Origin: JBDIAG01 sp963835085
GTDB lineage: Bacteria > Actinomycetota > Actinomycetes > Actinomycetales > CAWJMD01
Direction: 5' to 3'
Assembly (NCBI GenBank): GCA_963835085.1
Contig: CAWIED010000002.1
Span: forward strand, 434,001-498,000
Length of the DNA: 64,000 bases
This document shows, in pieces, positions 18,825-26,038 of the stretch. Position numbers and translations under genes: made by a program. The number at the start of each line of letters is the position of its first letter. Positions within the stretch are counted from its first letter, which is position 1. The notes under the pieces are model-generated. The model worked only from the letters and a program-made list of their open reading frames with translations, was not told where the DNA came from and searched no databases.

Positions 18825-18897
18825 TGCGCCCGGAGGGACTCGAACCCCCAACCTTCTGATCCGTAGTCAGATGCTCTATCCATTAAGCTACGGGCGC
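18825..18897 (-). tRNA. tRNA-Arg (anticodon ACG)
   Basis: A 73-nt cloverleaf on the minus strand. The acceptor arms GCGCCCG and CGGGCGC pair, with A as discriminator; the D arm reads TAGCTTAATGGATAGAGCA, the anticodon stem TCTGA/TCAGA holds the loop CTACGGA (anticodon ACG), and the T arm contains GGTTCGAGTCC-like sequence. CCA is not encoded. Its 3' end faces the integrase remnant, making it the probable attachment gene of the island. I could not find a second copy of its 3' end at the left side of the island. Confidence 0.95.
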
Positions 18898-19120
18898 AGT
18901 GCGCCGGCTGAACCGGCACGATCGGAGAGTCTACCCGAGTCAGCGCCTAGGTCGAAACCGACTACCCGCACACGTGCGTCGAGTCATGAGGGACCCCCTT
19001 CTCCCAGGCTCTGAGTGACCGCTCTGGGAACAAGTGACAGCGGGTCCAACGGCTGGCTTCGAGGGAGATCACGCCCATGGAAGGGCTCGCGGCAAGCGCG
19101 TCCCCGTGCGCTGATGCGGA

Positions 19121-19672
19121 CTATCGCTCGGCAGCGAGGGCGGTACGCACGGTTGCGGCGATAGTTCGCTGCGGGTCCACCTCGGCATACCTGCCGATCA
19201 CCTGCAGGAACAGTCCCTCGAAGCAGGTCGCGATCAGTTGCACGGCGAACTGCGGGTCCGGCGCACGGAGCTCGACGAGCACCGGCAGGATCCGCGTCTC
19301 GAATCTCGCGCGACCCTGCGCGAGCGCACTCCGGATCGCGGTGTCGTGCCCCGCCTCGACGAAGAGCGCGAGGCGCGCGGCCGTCATCATGCGCGAGGGA
19401 CCGGTGAGGTAGTCGAAAAGCCGGACGAGCGAGTCGATCAGTTCATCGGCCGAGTGTGCCGTGACGCTCGCAGCGACCTCGGATATCTCGCTCGCGACCA
19501 TGTGTTCGCAGACGCCGACGAGCAGTGCCTCGCGGGTGCGGAACGCGTTCGATGTCGAGCCCTTCGGCAGCTCCGCGCGCTCGTCGACGCGTAGGTGCGT
19601 TAGGGAGCGGATGCCGGACTCGGCCAGCAGCTCAATCGCCGCGGTGAGCGCGCGGTCGCGATTCGTCTTCAC
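19121..19672 (-). CDS. TetR-family transcriptional repressor
   Basis: A 183-residue regulator. Residues 8-55 form the TetR helix-turn-helix (ALTAAIELLAESGIRSLTHLRV, LPKGSTSNAFRTREALL). The C-terminal helices form a ligand pocket of the TetR_C type. It is divergent from a small membrane protein gene, with 58 bp between the start codons containing palindromes, so it most likely represses that gene and itself. Confidence 0.88.
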   Translation of the reverse strand: MKTNRDRALTAAIELLAESGIRSLTHLRVDERAELPKGSTSNAFRTREALLVGVCEHMVASEISEVAASVTAHSADELIDSLVRLFDYLTGPSRMMTAARLALFVEAGHDTAIRSALAQGRARFETRILPVLVELRAPDPQFAVQLIATCFEGLFLQVIGRYAEVDPQRTIAATVRTALAAER

Positions 19673-19691
19673 GTGAGGAGCTTACTATGAG

Positions 19692-19719
19692 CGTAGTGAC
19701 AAATCACTACGATCGTAGT
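19692..19719. promoter_or_regulatory. Overlapping palindromic operators for the TetR pair
   Basis: Two inverted repeats share one arm. CGTAGTGA at 19692-19699 pairs with TCACTACG at 19704-19711 across CAAA, and ACTACGATCGTAGT at 19706-19719 is a perfect 14-bp palindrome. Both lie between the divergent starts, 12 bp before the ATG of the membrane protein, as expected for a TetR operator. Confidence 0.75.
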
Positions 19720-19730
19720 ACATTATTCAT

Positions 19731-20159
19731 ATGTCCCCGTCGGTCGCCTTCTTGGCAACGAGCGTCATGGGCCTCTTGCTCGTGACGGTCACGCTCGGTC
19801 TGGTCTCGCTCCGCACGTGGCTGAGCTTTCGCACAAAGCCCGTTCCAGCCGCAATGATCGCGACGCATATTGCGCTGCAGGTTACGAGCATCGGACTCTG
19901 GATCGCCTTCATCGCCACAACGAACACCTGGCTCGCCTGGGCGACCTTCGTCGTCATCACGGTCGGGCAGGTCTTCGGCGACCTGCTCATGTTCGCGAGC
20001 TACCGCGCTCGGCATCGTGTCACGGCAACCGTGCGCTACCGCACGGTCGCCGGCGACGTCCTCCGCTTCTCACGACCGATCCCGGCACTCCACGCGCTCT
20101 TCGGCGCATCCGGCTACTTCACGATGCTCGCGACCTGCATCCTGGCAAGCCTTGGCTGA
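19731..20159 (+). CDS. Four-helix membrane protein under TetR control
   Basis: A 142-residue integral membrane protein with four hydrophobic helices: VAFLATSVMGLLLVTVTLGL, AMIATHIALQVTSIGLWIAF, WLAWATFVVITVGQVFGDLL and LHALFGASGYFTMLATCILA. Basic loops (RTKPVP, RARHR) separate them. I do not recognise a family. The close divergent TetR gene and the palindromic operators suggest induction by a small hydrophobic or toxic molecule. The adjacent SD is weak, and the transcript may be short-leadered. Confidence 0.75.
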   Translation: MSPSVAFLATSVMGLLLVTVTLGLVSLRTWLSFRTKPVPAAMIATHIALQVTSIGLWIAFIATTNTWLAWATFVVITVGQVFGDLLMFASYRARHRVTATVRYRTVAGDVLRFSRPIPALHALFGASGYFTMLATCILASLG

Positions 20160-20365
20160 GGCCACCGACTCCGGACGCGGAAGTAGACCAGCGCACCGGC
20201 CATACGTCGGAGATGCCACCGATCTACCTGGGAATCGATGAGCGCCGGATCGCCAACCAAGACCTCTCCGACAAGCTCGCGAAAGTCAGACGCGCTCTGG
20301 CGGCGATCCAGTCGTTCCGCAAGAAACCGGGTGGAAGCGAACTCCCTCGAATAGGCCGTCTCGGG

Positions 20366-21001
20366 CTATTCACCTACCCCCTTACCGGCCTCGTCCAGCG
20401 ACGCCAGATAGACCCGCCCGCGCACCGACAACTCATACCCAACCTCGTGACTGATGGTCAGCCCTAACGCCTTGAGCTTGCGGATATCAACCTTCAGCGG
20501 CAGCAGCTCGCGGCCGAGCAACGTGGCCAGCTCCTTGGAGACGACCTGCGGGTTGTCCCGTATCCACTCCAATACCTGACGTGTCCAGGGCCCCGAAGCC
20601 TTGCCAACGTCCAGCCGCGCAACCTTGGCGGCTAGTTCGGCCAGCTCGGCCTCGTCTGGCACCTGCTCGCGCAGCTCGAGTCGAGGATCTTCCCCCACCC
20701 AGCGAACCCGGATCCGATAGATCCGCTCTCCTCCCTTCGCGCCGCGAGCGCTCGGCTGCCTGGTCGGGCGCGGAGCAAGGGCCTTGCGCAGCGCGGCGGC
20801 GTCTCGAAACCCGGCCGCTCGAGCCTGCCGGTCCGTCAGGGTCACAACGTCTTTGATCTCGGTGACGGCACCGAACTCGATGAGGCCGGCCGGCGTCAGC
20901 TGTCGCCCACCGGCTGGCACGCGCGGCGCGTCCCATCGGCGGTATTGCATGGTGATCGTTCCCGACCGGATGCCGTCAGCGACGGGCTTCGAGATCAACA
21001 T
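20366..21001 (-). CDS. ASCH-domain protein
   Basis: A 211-residue protein if started at ATG 21001 (MLISKPVADGIRSGTITMQY); the frame upstream has low protein character and overlaps the hydrolase gene. Residues 1-110 match the ASCH fold (RRWDAPRV, GGRQLTPAGLIEFGAVTEI, AAGFRDAAALRKAL, YRIRVRWVGEDPRL), a PUA-like RNA-binding or modification-sensing module. A C-terminal helical region (WTRQVLEWIRDNPQVVSKELA, LKALGLTISHEVGYELSVRG) looks like a winged helix, so it may bind nucleic acid at both ends. It is divergent from the neighbouring hydrolase. Confidence 0.75.
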   Translation of the reverse strand: MLISKPVADGIRSGTITMQYRRWDAPRVPAGGRQLTPAGLIEFGAVTEIKDVVTLTDRQARAAGFRDAAALRKALAPRPTRQPSARGAKGGERIYRIRVRWVGEDPRLELREQVPDEAELAELAAKVARLDVGKASGPWTRQVLEWIRDNPQVVSKELATLLGRELLPLKVDIRKLKALGLTISHEVGYELSVRGRVYLASLDEAGKGVGE

Positions 21002-21092
21002 CGTTCGATTCTGGCAGTGCCGGACCACGTCGACCCGGATCGTGAAGGGCACCCAGGCACCCAATCGGAGATTGGGTAGCCTGGCCAAGGCC

Positions 21093-22085
21093 ATGACAGC
21101 GACCGCCCCACCCGCGCATCCTGCGGGCAGCCCACCACCTCGTCGGCACAGAGCCCGCGGGACACTGAGCTGGTCGGTGGCGATTCTGGTCGCGATCACG
21201 ATCATCTCAGTGAGCCTCAACGCTCTCACCACGCCGCCGTTCACGCTCAATGCCCCGGGTGGTCGAGACGTCCAGGTCGGCAATGCCCGAGTTCACTTTG
21301 AGCAGTGGGGCGAGCGCGGTTCGCCGATCGTCCTCGTCCATGGGTTCGTGGAGTCGACCGTGTCTTGGCAGCCCGCCGCCAGGCTGCTGGCTCGCCGCCA
21401 TGTCGTCTACGCCCTCGATCTCGCCGGCTACGGGTACACCGAATACACGGGTCGTTACAGCCTGAATGATGAGATCTCCTTGGTCGCCGGCTTCGTGAGC
21501 ACGTTGGGGCTGCGCCGGCCGGTGCTCGTGGGGCATTCCCTGGGAGCGGCGGTGGTCGGGGGAGTGGCTCTGCAGCATCCGGAGCTGGTGGGCGGAGTCA
21601 TCTTCGCCGACGGAGACGCCTTGCCGCTCAACGACAATGCCGACGGAACCAGCGCCGCCGCATGGATCTTGAAGACGCCGTACGCGATCAGCGCCTACCG
21701 GATCGTCACGCACTGGTCATGGCTCGACGAGCTGTTCATCCGCTCACAATGCGGTTCAACCTGCCGCGGCCTTACCCCGGAATTGGCTGAGGCCTGGCTC
21801 CGGCCGCTGCGGCAGGGGGCGGCTGAGCAAGCGCTACCGGCTATTGCCGCACGCGGAGTCCTGCACCTGGCTCCGGCCGAGATCCGGGCGATCGAGGTGC
21901 CCCGCGCGGTCATCTGGGGCGCCGAAGACACTCGGTCGGGCGGTTCGCTGACACAGACCCGCCGCAACCTCGGTCACCCCCAGACAATCGTCATCCCCGC
22001 AGCCGGACACCTATCGATGGTGGCCGATCCCGCGGCATTCGCCTCGGCCATCCAAACCGAAGTGGCCGCAATGCCCACGAACTGA
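21093..22085 (+). CDS. Membrane-anchored alpha/beta hydrolase
   Basis: A 330-residue alpha/beta-fold hydrolase. An N-terminal membrane anchor (TLSWSVAILVAITIISVSL) places the enzyme outside the membrane. The oxyanion motif VLVHGF, the nucleophile elbow GHSLGAA with Ser149, an acidic residue in WGAEDT and the histidine in AAGHLS form the catalytic set. The substrate is not evident; relatives include haloalkane dehalogenase/esterase-like enzymes. ATG 21093 is chosen because translation further upstream would run antisense through the ASCH gene. Confidence 0.85.
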   Translation: MTATAPPAHPAGSPPPRRHRARGTLSWSVAILVAITIISVSLNALTTPPFTLNAPGGRDVQVGNARVHFEQWGERGSPIVLVHGFVESTVSWQPAARLLARRHVVYALDLAGYGYTEYTGRYSLNDEISLVAGFVSTLGLRRPVLVGHSLGAAVVGGVALQHPELVGGVIFADGDALPLNDNADGTSAAAWILKTPYAISAYRIVTHWSWLDELFIRSQCGSTCRGLTPELAEAWLRPLRQGAAEQALPAIAARGVLHLAPAEIRAIEVPRAVIWGAEDTRSGGSLTQTRRNLGHPQTIVIPAAGHLSMVADPAAFASAIQTEVAAMPTN

Positions 22086-22177
22086 TGGCCGAATTTCCGG
22101 GGACGACCATCTACTTCACGTGTGCGCATATACGCGCCCCAGTTGGGCGAATCCAGGCCGCCCTTTCGGGCGAGTGG

Positions 22178-22699
22178 TTAGGTGCCGAGGAACGAGATCA
22201 ACTGCTCGATCCAGGCGTCCACCTTGTCTTCGTCATAGCCCCTGCGCTTAGACCGGAACACGGCTTGGCGCAGGGACTCGCCCGTGTAGCGCTGTGATCG
22301 CAGGCTGTCGATGAAGTCGTCGACGTCGTCGGGGTGATAGCCCTCGTGTCGCAGTGTTGCCCGGTCGAACCGGGCCCCCCGTGGCGCTCGCCACGCCACC
22401 GACAGGAGTGGTCGGACGCGTTCATAGTCGTACGCATCCGGCAGCTTCGTAGTCGATTGGTGGTTCGTCGGCATGGCGCAGGCCTGGGAGGCGAGCGCAT
22501 CGAGGTGATCGTCCACCTCATCCTGGTTGTAACCGCGACGGAACCGCGTCGATTGGAAGCGTTTTGCGATGATCAGCCGATCCAGGCCTTTGGTCTGGCC
22601 GCGTTCCAGCCGCTTCATCACCTCGGTCACGAACTCATCGACCTCGGCTATGTCGTAGCCCTCGGCGAGCCTGGTCGTGCTGAACGTCGGCGCATCCAT
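22178..22699 (-). CDS. DivIVA-like repeat protein
   Basis: A 173-residue cytoplasmic protein made of four short DivIVA-like modules of the form F-x(3)-R-x(3)-GY-x(3)-EVD-x-F/L. The modules are FSTTRLAEGYDIAEVDEF, FQSTRFRRGYNQDEVDDHL, FDRATLRHEGYHPDDVDDF and FRSKRRGYDEDKVDAWI. In DivIVA/Wag31 one such module binds curved membrane, but no long coiled coil follows here. The ATG at 22699 is preferred, since the GTG at 22708 overlaps the GGGAGG ribosome site. A role in cell-pole or septum organisation is only a guess from the family. Confidence 0.75.
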   Translation of the reverse strand: MDAPTFSTTRLAEGYDIAEVDEFVTEVMKRLERGQTKGLDRLIIAKRFQSTRFRRGYNQDEVDDHLDALASQACAMPTNHQSTTKLPDAYDYERVRPLLSVAWRAPRGARFDRATLRHEGYHPDDVDDFIDSLRSQRYTGESLRQAVFRSKRRGYDEDKVDAWIEQLISFLGT

Positions 22700-22986
22700 G
22701 TCGTTCACCTCCCGGCGGGCGGATCGATCAGCCCGATGTCGAAAACGTCAGGCGGCGCCGGGTGCTCGCCACGGCGGCCGGGACGATGATATGCGGCTCG
22801 CCGGCACGACCCGACGAATATCCAAGCCATAGAACCCGGCGAGTCTCGGTGGGTCTGTATGAAAAGAGAGCGGAACCCGTCAAAGACACCAAAAAACGTC
22901 AACGCGTCCGCGCCGGAGTGCCCAATAGGGCCGCCATCTTAGGGTTACTAGTGAAACAAACCTGTTAGAACTTTCTCAGTAAACAC
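22700..22986. other. Intergenic gap
   Basis: About 290 bp upstream of the DivIVA-like gene and downstream of the MarR gene. The right part is unusually AT-rich for this genome (gggttactagtgaaacaaacc). No gene or structured RNA is evident. Confidence 0.45.
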
Positions 22987-23448
22987 TCAGTCTTGACCCA
23001 CCCTGGTGAGCACGCGGTCGAAAAAGCGCTGCACAGCAGCGAGCTCCACATCGTCCGTGCCCGTGAAGACCAGTTGCCGGACGGCCTCGGCGTGCCCTGG
23101 TGCTGCCTGCTCGATGGTCTCGCGGCCATGCGGGGTGAGCAGCACGTAGGCGACGCGGCCGTCATTCGGGCAGTCTCGGCGCTCGATGAGACCGCGCTCC
23201 TGCATCCTGCGCAAGTGGTGTGAGAGACGGCTGCGCTCCCAGTCGAGCGCGGCGGCCAGATCGCTGACCCGCGTGCTGCCGCAGTCTGACTCGGAGAGGT
23301 GTACGAGCACCTCATAGTCCGACAGCGATAGCGAACTCGACGCTGCCAGTTGACGATTCAGGGCTGCGGCCAACGGCATCTGCAGTCGAACCCAGGCGCG
23401 CCAGACGGCGAGCTCGGACGCGGTCAGCCAGGGATCCCGAGTGGTCAT
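22987..23448 (-). CDS. MarR-family regulator
   Basis: A 153-residue winged-helix regulator. LSLSDYEVLVHLSES, TRVSDLAAALDWERSRLSHHLRRM and GLIERRDCPNDGRVAYVLLTPHG give the helix-turn-helix and the wing. It is divergent from yceI with palindromic operators between them, so it probably represses yceI and itself. Members of this subgroup often sit beside YceI or oxidative-stress genes. Confidence 0.9.
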   Translation of the reverse strand: MTTRDPWLTASELAVWRAWVRLQMPLAAALNRQLAASSSLSLSDYEVLVHLSESDCGSTRVSDLAAALDWERSRLSHHLRRMQERGLIERRDCPNDGRVAYVLLTPHGRETIEQAAPGHAEAVRQLVFTGTDDVELAAVQRFFDRVLTRVGQD

Positions 23449-23469
23449 GCGTTGATGTTAGCGCAGTAC

Positions 23470-23508
23470 TTGACATGTCACCAATAGCGGAGCTAGTGTC
23501 AGTGACAC
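23470..23508 (+). promoter_or_regulatory. Promoter and MarR operators upstream of yceI
   Basis: TTGACA (23470-23475) and TAGTGT (23494-23499), 18 bp apart, form a good sigma70-type promoter facing yceI. The perfect palindrome TGACATGTCA (23471-23480) overlaps the -35, and GTGTC-agt-GACAC (23496-23508) overlaps the -10, so a bound MarR dimer would block polymerase. Confidence 0.7.
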
Positions 23509-23539
23509 ATCACGAAACTATCCGAAGGAGCTCATCCTC

Positions 23540-24088
23540 ATGACCGTGTCCCCCACCACGAACCTGGTCGGCAGCTACACGATCGACCCTGCCCACTCCA
23601 GCATCGGCTTCGTCGCCCGGCACGCCATGGTCGCCAAGGTGCGCGGTGCCTTCAACGAGGTGGAGGGAAGCGCCGTGATCGCGGACAACATCGCCGACTC
23701 CTCCGTCAATGTGACGATTCAGGCCACCAGCATCGACACCCGTAACGATCAGCGCGACGACCACCTGCGCAGTGGTGACTTCCTCGACGTGGCGCAGTTC
23801 CCCACCATCACGTTCGTTTCCACGTCCGTGAGCCAGCCCGACGAAACCACTTTCGAGATCACCGGCGACCTGACCGTCAGAGACGTCACGAACTCGATCA
23901 CCATCCCGTTTGAGTACGAGGGCTCGGCCACCGACCCGTTCGGCAATGAGCGCGCCGGCTTCGAGGGCTCGATCGTCATCAGCCGTAAGGACTACGGCCT
24001 CACCTGGAACGCTGCGCTCGAGACCGGCGGGGTGCTGGTCAGCGACAAGATCACGCTTGAGTTCGAGATCTCAGCCATCAAGGGCTGA
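23540..24088 (+). CDS. yceI: YceI-family lipocalin-like protein
   Basis: A 182-residue YceI domain protein, a beta-barrel that binds isoprenoid-type lipids in relatives. GSYTIDPAHSSIGFVARHAM, DTRNDQRDDHLRSGDFLDV and the strand-rich C-terminus (ISRKDYGLTWN, ETGGVLVSDKI) are family hallmarks. There is no signal peptide, so it is probably cytoplasmic, as in many actinobacteria. An AAGGAG ribosome site precedes the ATG. It is followed by a terminator and controlled by the divergent MarR. Confidence 0.92.
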   Translation: MTVSPTTNLVGSYTIDPAHSSIGFVARHAMVAKVRGAFNEVEGSAVIADNIADSSVNVTIQATSIDTRNDQRDDHLRSGDFLDVAQFPTITFVSTSVSQPDETTFEITGDLTVRDVTNSITIPFEYEGSATDPFGNERAGFEGSIVISRKDYGLTWNAALETGGVLVSDKITLEFEISAIKG

Positions 24089-24104
24089 CGTTTCGGAACA
24101 GGAC

Positions 24105-24140
24105 GAAAGGGGCGGCCTCGTTCGAGAGGTGGCCCCTTTC
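24105..24140 (+). terminator. Terminator after yceI
   Basis: GAAAGGGGC and GCCCCTTTC are perfect complements around an 18-nt inner region that can itself pair (CCTCG/CGAGAGG-like). It lies 17 bp after the yceI stop. Confidence 0.75.
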
Positions 24141-24184
24141 GGCTGTCTTCGGCGGTCAAGTCCCTTTGGGAGGACCACTCAGAT

Positions 24185-25105
24185 GTGCCCGTTCGGCGGC
24201 TGGTCATGTACCGGCACGATGCCGATGCATGGCGCATGCAGGCGGGACGGGGCGCAGATGACATGGCCGCGCGAATAGCGGCCGAGACGCAGCGACGGCT
24301 GGCAGCGGGAACAGAACCTGATGCCTTGCGTGGCCGACTAGCTGCCCAGCGGGCCTATGAGGCGGGTGCCGATGGTGAGCGGCAAGTCGCCGAAGCCTTG
24401 GCCTGCTTACCTCCGGGTTGGCGTGTGTTGCACGACGTGCACTGGCCGGGGCGGCCTCGAGCCAATCTCGATCATGTTGCTATTGGACCGACCGGCGTGT
24501 TTGTCATTGATGCGAAGAACTATTCGCACGCATTTCGGGTAACGGCTGAGGGAGTTCCCTATTGCGGCCGCTTCAGGGTGGTTAACGAGGTCGAGGCCTG
24601 TTCCAGGCAGGCGGCCTCAGTCATCGCGCTACTAGAACCTCGGCATCGGTTGCTGGTGAGGGGCCTGATGTGTCTCGTGGCGCAAGATCAGCCCCCGATC
24701 GCCCTCGCAGCGACGACGGTACTCGGGCTGCCCCAGCTCCTGGCTCACCTGCAGAACGGGGCACTGCTGCTCACGCGGAATGAAGTCGAGCGCATCGGTG
24801 ACCACCTCTATCGTCAATTGGCGGGTGCACGAACCGTGCCGCAGTTGAACACCTCGGCTCTCGCCAAGGTGGCAGGGCCGGCTTGGCAGACGGAGCCCGC
24901 TGCTCGAGTGCGCGTGTCTCCCCGTCGTAGACGAACGAACCACCAGCTCTCCGGCCCCATACAGATCCACCCCTCGAGGCAGGAATCTCAGCAGGCCCGG
25001 AGACTCCTCAACGTGAGCCTTGGCATCGTGGTTGGTGCCGCCGCGATGACCCTGTTGGCTCAGGCGTTGAACTTCGTATCGGTGGTGATGGGTAGTAGTC
25101 ACTAG
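24185..25105 (+). CDS. NERD-domain protein with C-terminal membrane anchor
   Basis: A 306-residue protein. Residues 60-180 are a nuclease-related domain: GADGERQVAEAL, GWRVLHDVHWPGRPRANLDH, GPTGVFVIDAKNY, with the conserved E, D and D-A-K residues of the PD-(D/E)xK-like fold. A basic linker (SPRRRRTN) leads to one C-terminal helix (LGIVVGAAAMTLLAQALNFV). Such proteins are predicted to process nucleic acid at the membrane; no partner gene tells its task. GTG 24185 is used; ATG 24206 is an alternative. Confidence 0.8.
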   Translation: MPVRRLVMYRHDADAWRMQAGRGADDMAARIAAETQRRLAAGTEPDALRGRLAAQRAYEAGADGERQVAEALACLPPGWRVLHDVHWPGRPRANLDHVAIGPTGVFVIDAKNYSHAFRVTAEGVPYCGRFRVVNEVEACSRQAASVIALLEPRHRLLVRGLMCLVAQDQPPIALAATTVLGLPQLLAHLQNGALLLTRNEVERIGDHLYRQLAGARTVPQLNTSALAKVAGPAWQTEPAARVRVSPRRRRTNHQLSGPIQIHPSRQESQQARRLLNVSLGIVVGAAAMTLLAQALNFVSVVMGSSH

Positions 25106-25214
25106 CGCTGCCCCGGCCACTTTGAGGCGGCCAGGCAGGGGCTCCCACAACCTTGTTGTCGCGTAGGGTCGGCGTTGGAGCAACAGCCACTCGCAGCGAA
25201 CAAGGGAGGCGCCG

Positions 25215-26038
25215 ATGGGCACCGAAAGCACAGGCCGGACCGAGCGCGGCTTCCAGGAGTGGCGCGAATTCCGTGGCCGGCGCGAGGCGGAACTGGTAGA
25301 GCCGCATGGCTGGCTCACGTTGTGCGGCTTCCACTGGCTTGCGGACGTGCCGGCCCCCTTGCCTCAACTGCGCGGGCTGTGGTCGGCCACCGACGAGGAG
25401 GCCATTTTGCAGGCGACCTGGGCCGACGGCGTGCTGGTGGACGGCTCAGTGCTCGACGGTGTCAGCACCAAGACCGTCGCGGAAGCCGGGCGTGTTCCTT
25501 GGGCTGAAGTGGAAGGGGTACAGATCGAGCTGCTGCGCCGGGGTGGGCGGCTTGCCATCCGAATGCGTGCCGCTACCTCCCGCGAACGCGAGACGTTCGA
25601 CGGCGTACCGACGTTCGACTACGACCCTGCGTGGGTGATCGAGGGGCGGTTCACGCCTTACCCCGAGGAACGTCGCATCGAGGTCACAACCGTGCGTGAC
25701 GACCTCACCCAGCATGTCAAAGCCGTTGGTGAGGTTGAGTTCACCGCCGGGGGCGAACCCCAGCGACTGGCCGTCACGGCGATGAAGTACGGCCTGGGTG
25801 TTGAGTTCCACGATCCCACGAATGCGAGCGAGACCCCGGCCTGGCGGCAGTTGAAGTTCGACTCGCCAGGCCCGGACGGTCGAGTGGTGCTCGACTTCAA
25901 TCGCGCGGTGAACATGTGGTTCGCCTTCACCAACCACGCCACCTGCCCCGCGCCCATCGCCGGCAACACGATCACGGTGCCGGTCGGGCTGGGGAGAGGC
26001 GGCCTCAGGTCGAGGCCGCCAGCTCACCTCACGGCTGA
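25215..26038 (+). CDS. DUF1684 protein, frameshifted near its end as read
   Basis: About 274 residues of the DUF1684 family, whose function is unknown. FQEWREFRGRREAELVEPHG opens the protein. The conserved core includes FDYDPAWVIEGRF and GRVVLDFNRAVNMWFAFTNH followed by TCPAPIAGNTITVPV. After VPV the current frame runs on into antisense phaC sequence. One base missing near 25985 would give the normal ending RAGERRPQVEAASSPHG and a stop at 26038. An AAGGGAGG ribosome site supports ATG 25215. It converges with phaC and overlaps its last bases. Confidence 0.8.
25998..26020 (-). terminator. Hairpin at the 3' end of phaC
   Basis: GGCGGCCT and AGGCCGCC form a perfect 8-bp stem with a 7-nt loop, starting 9 bp after the phaC stop. 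It also lies within the last codons of the convergent DUF1684 gene. Confidence 0.6.
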
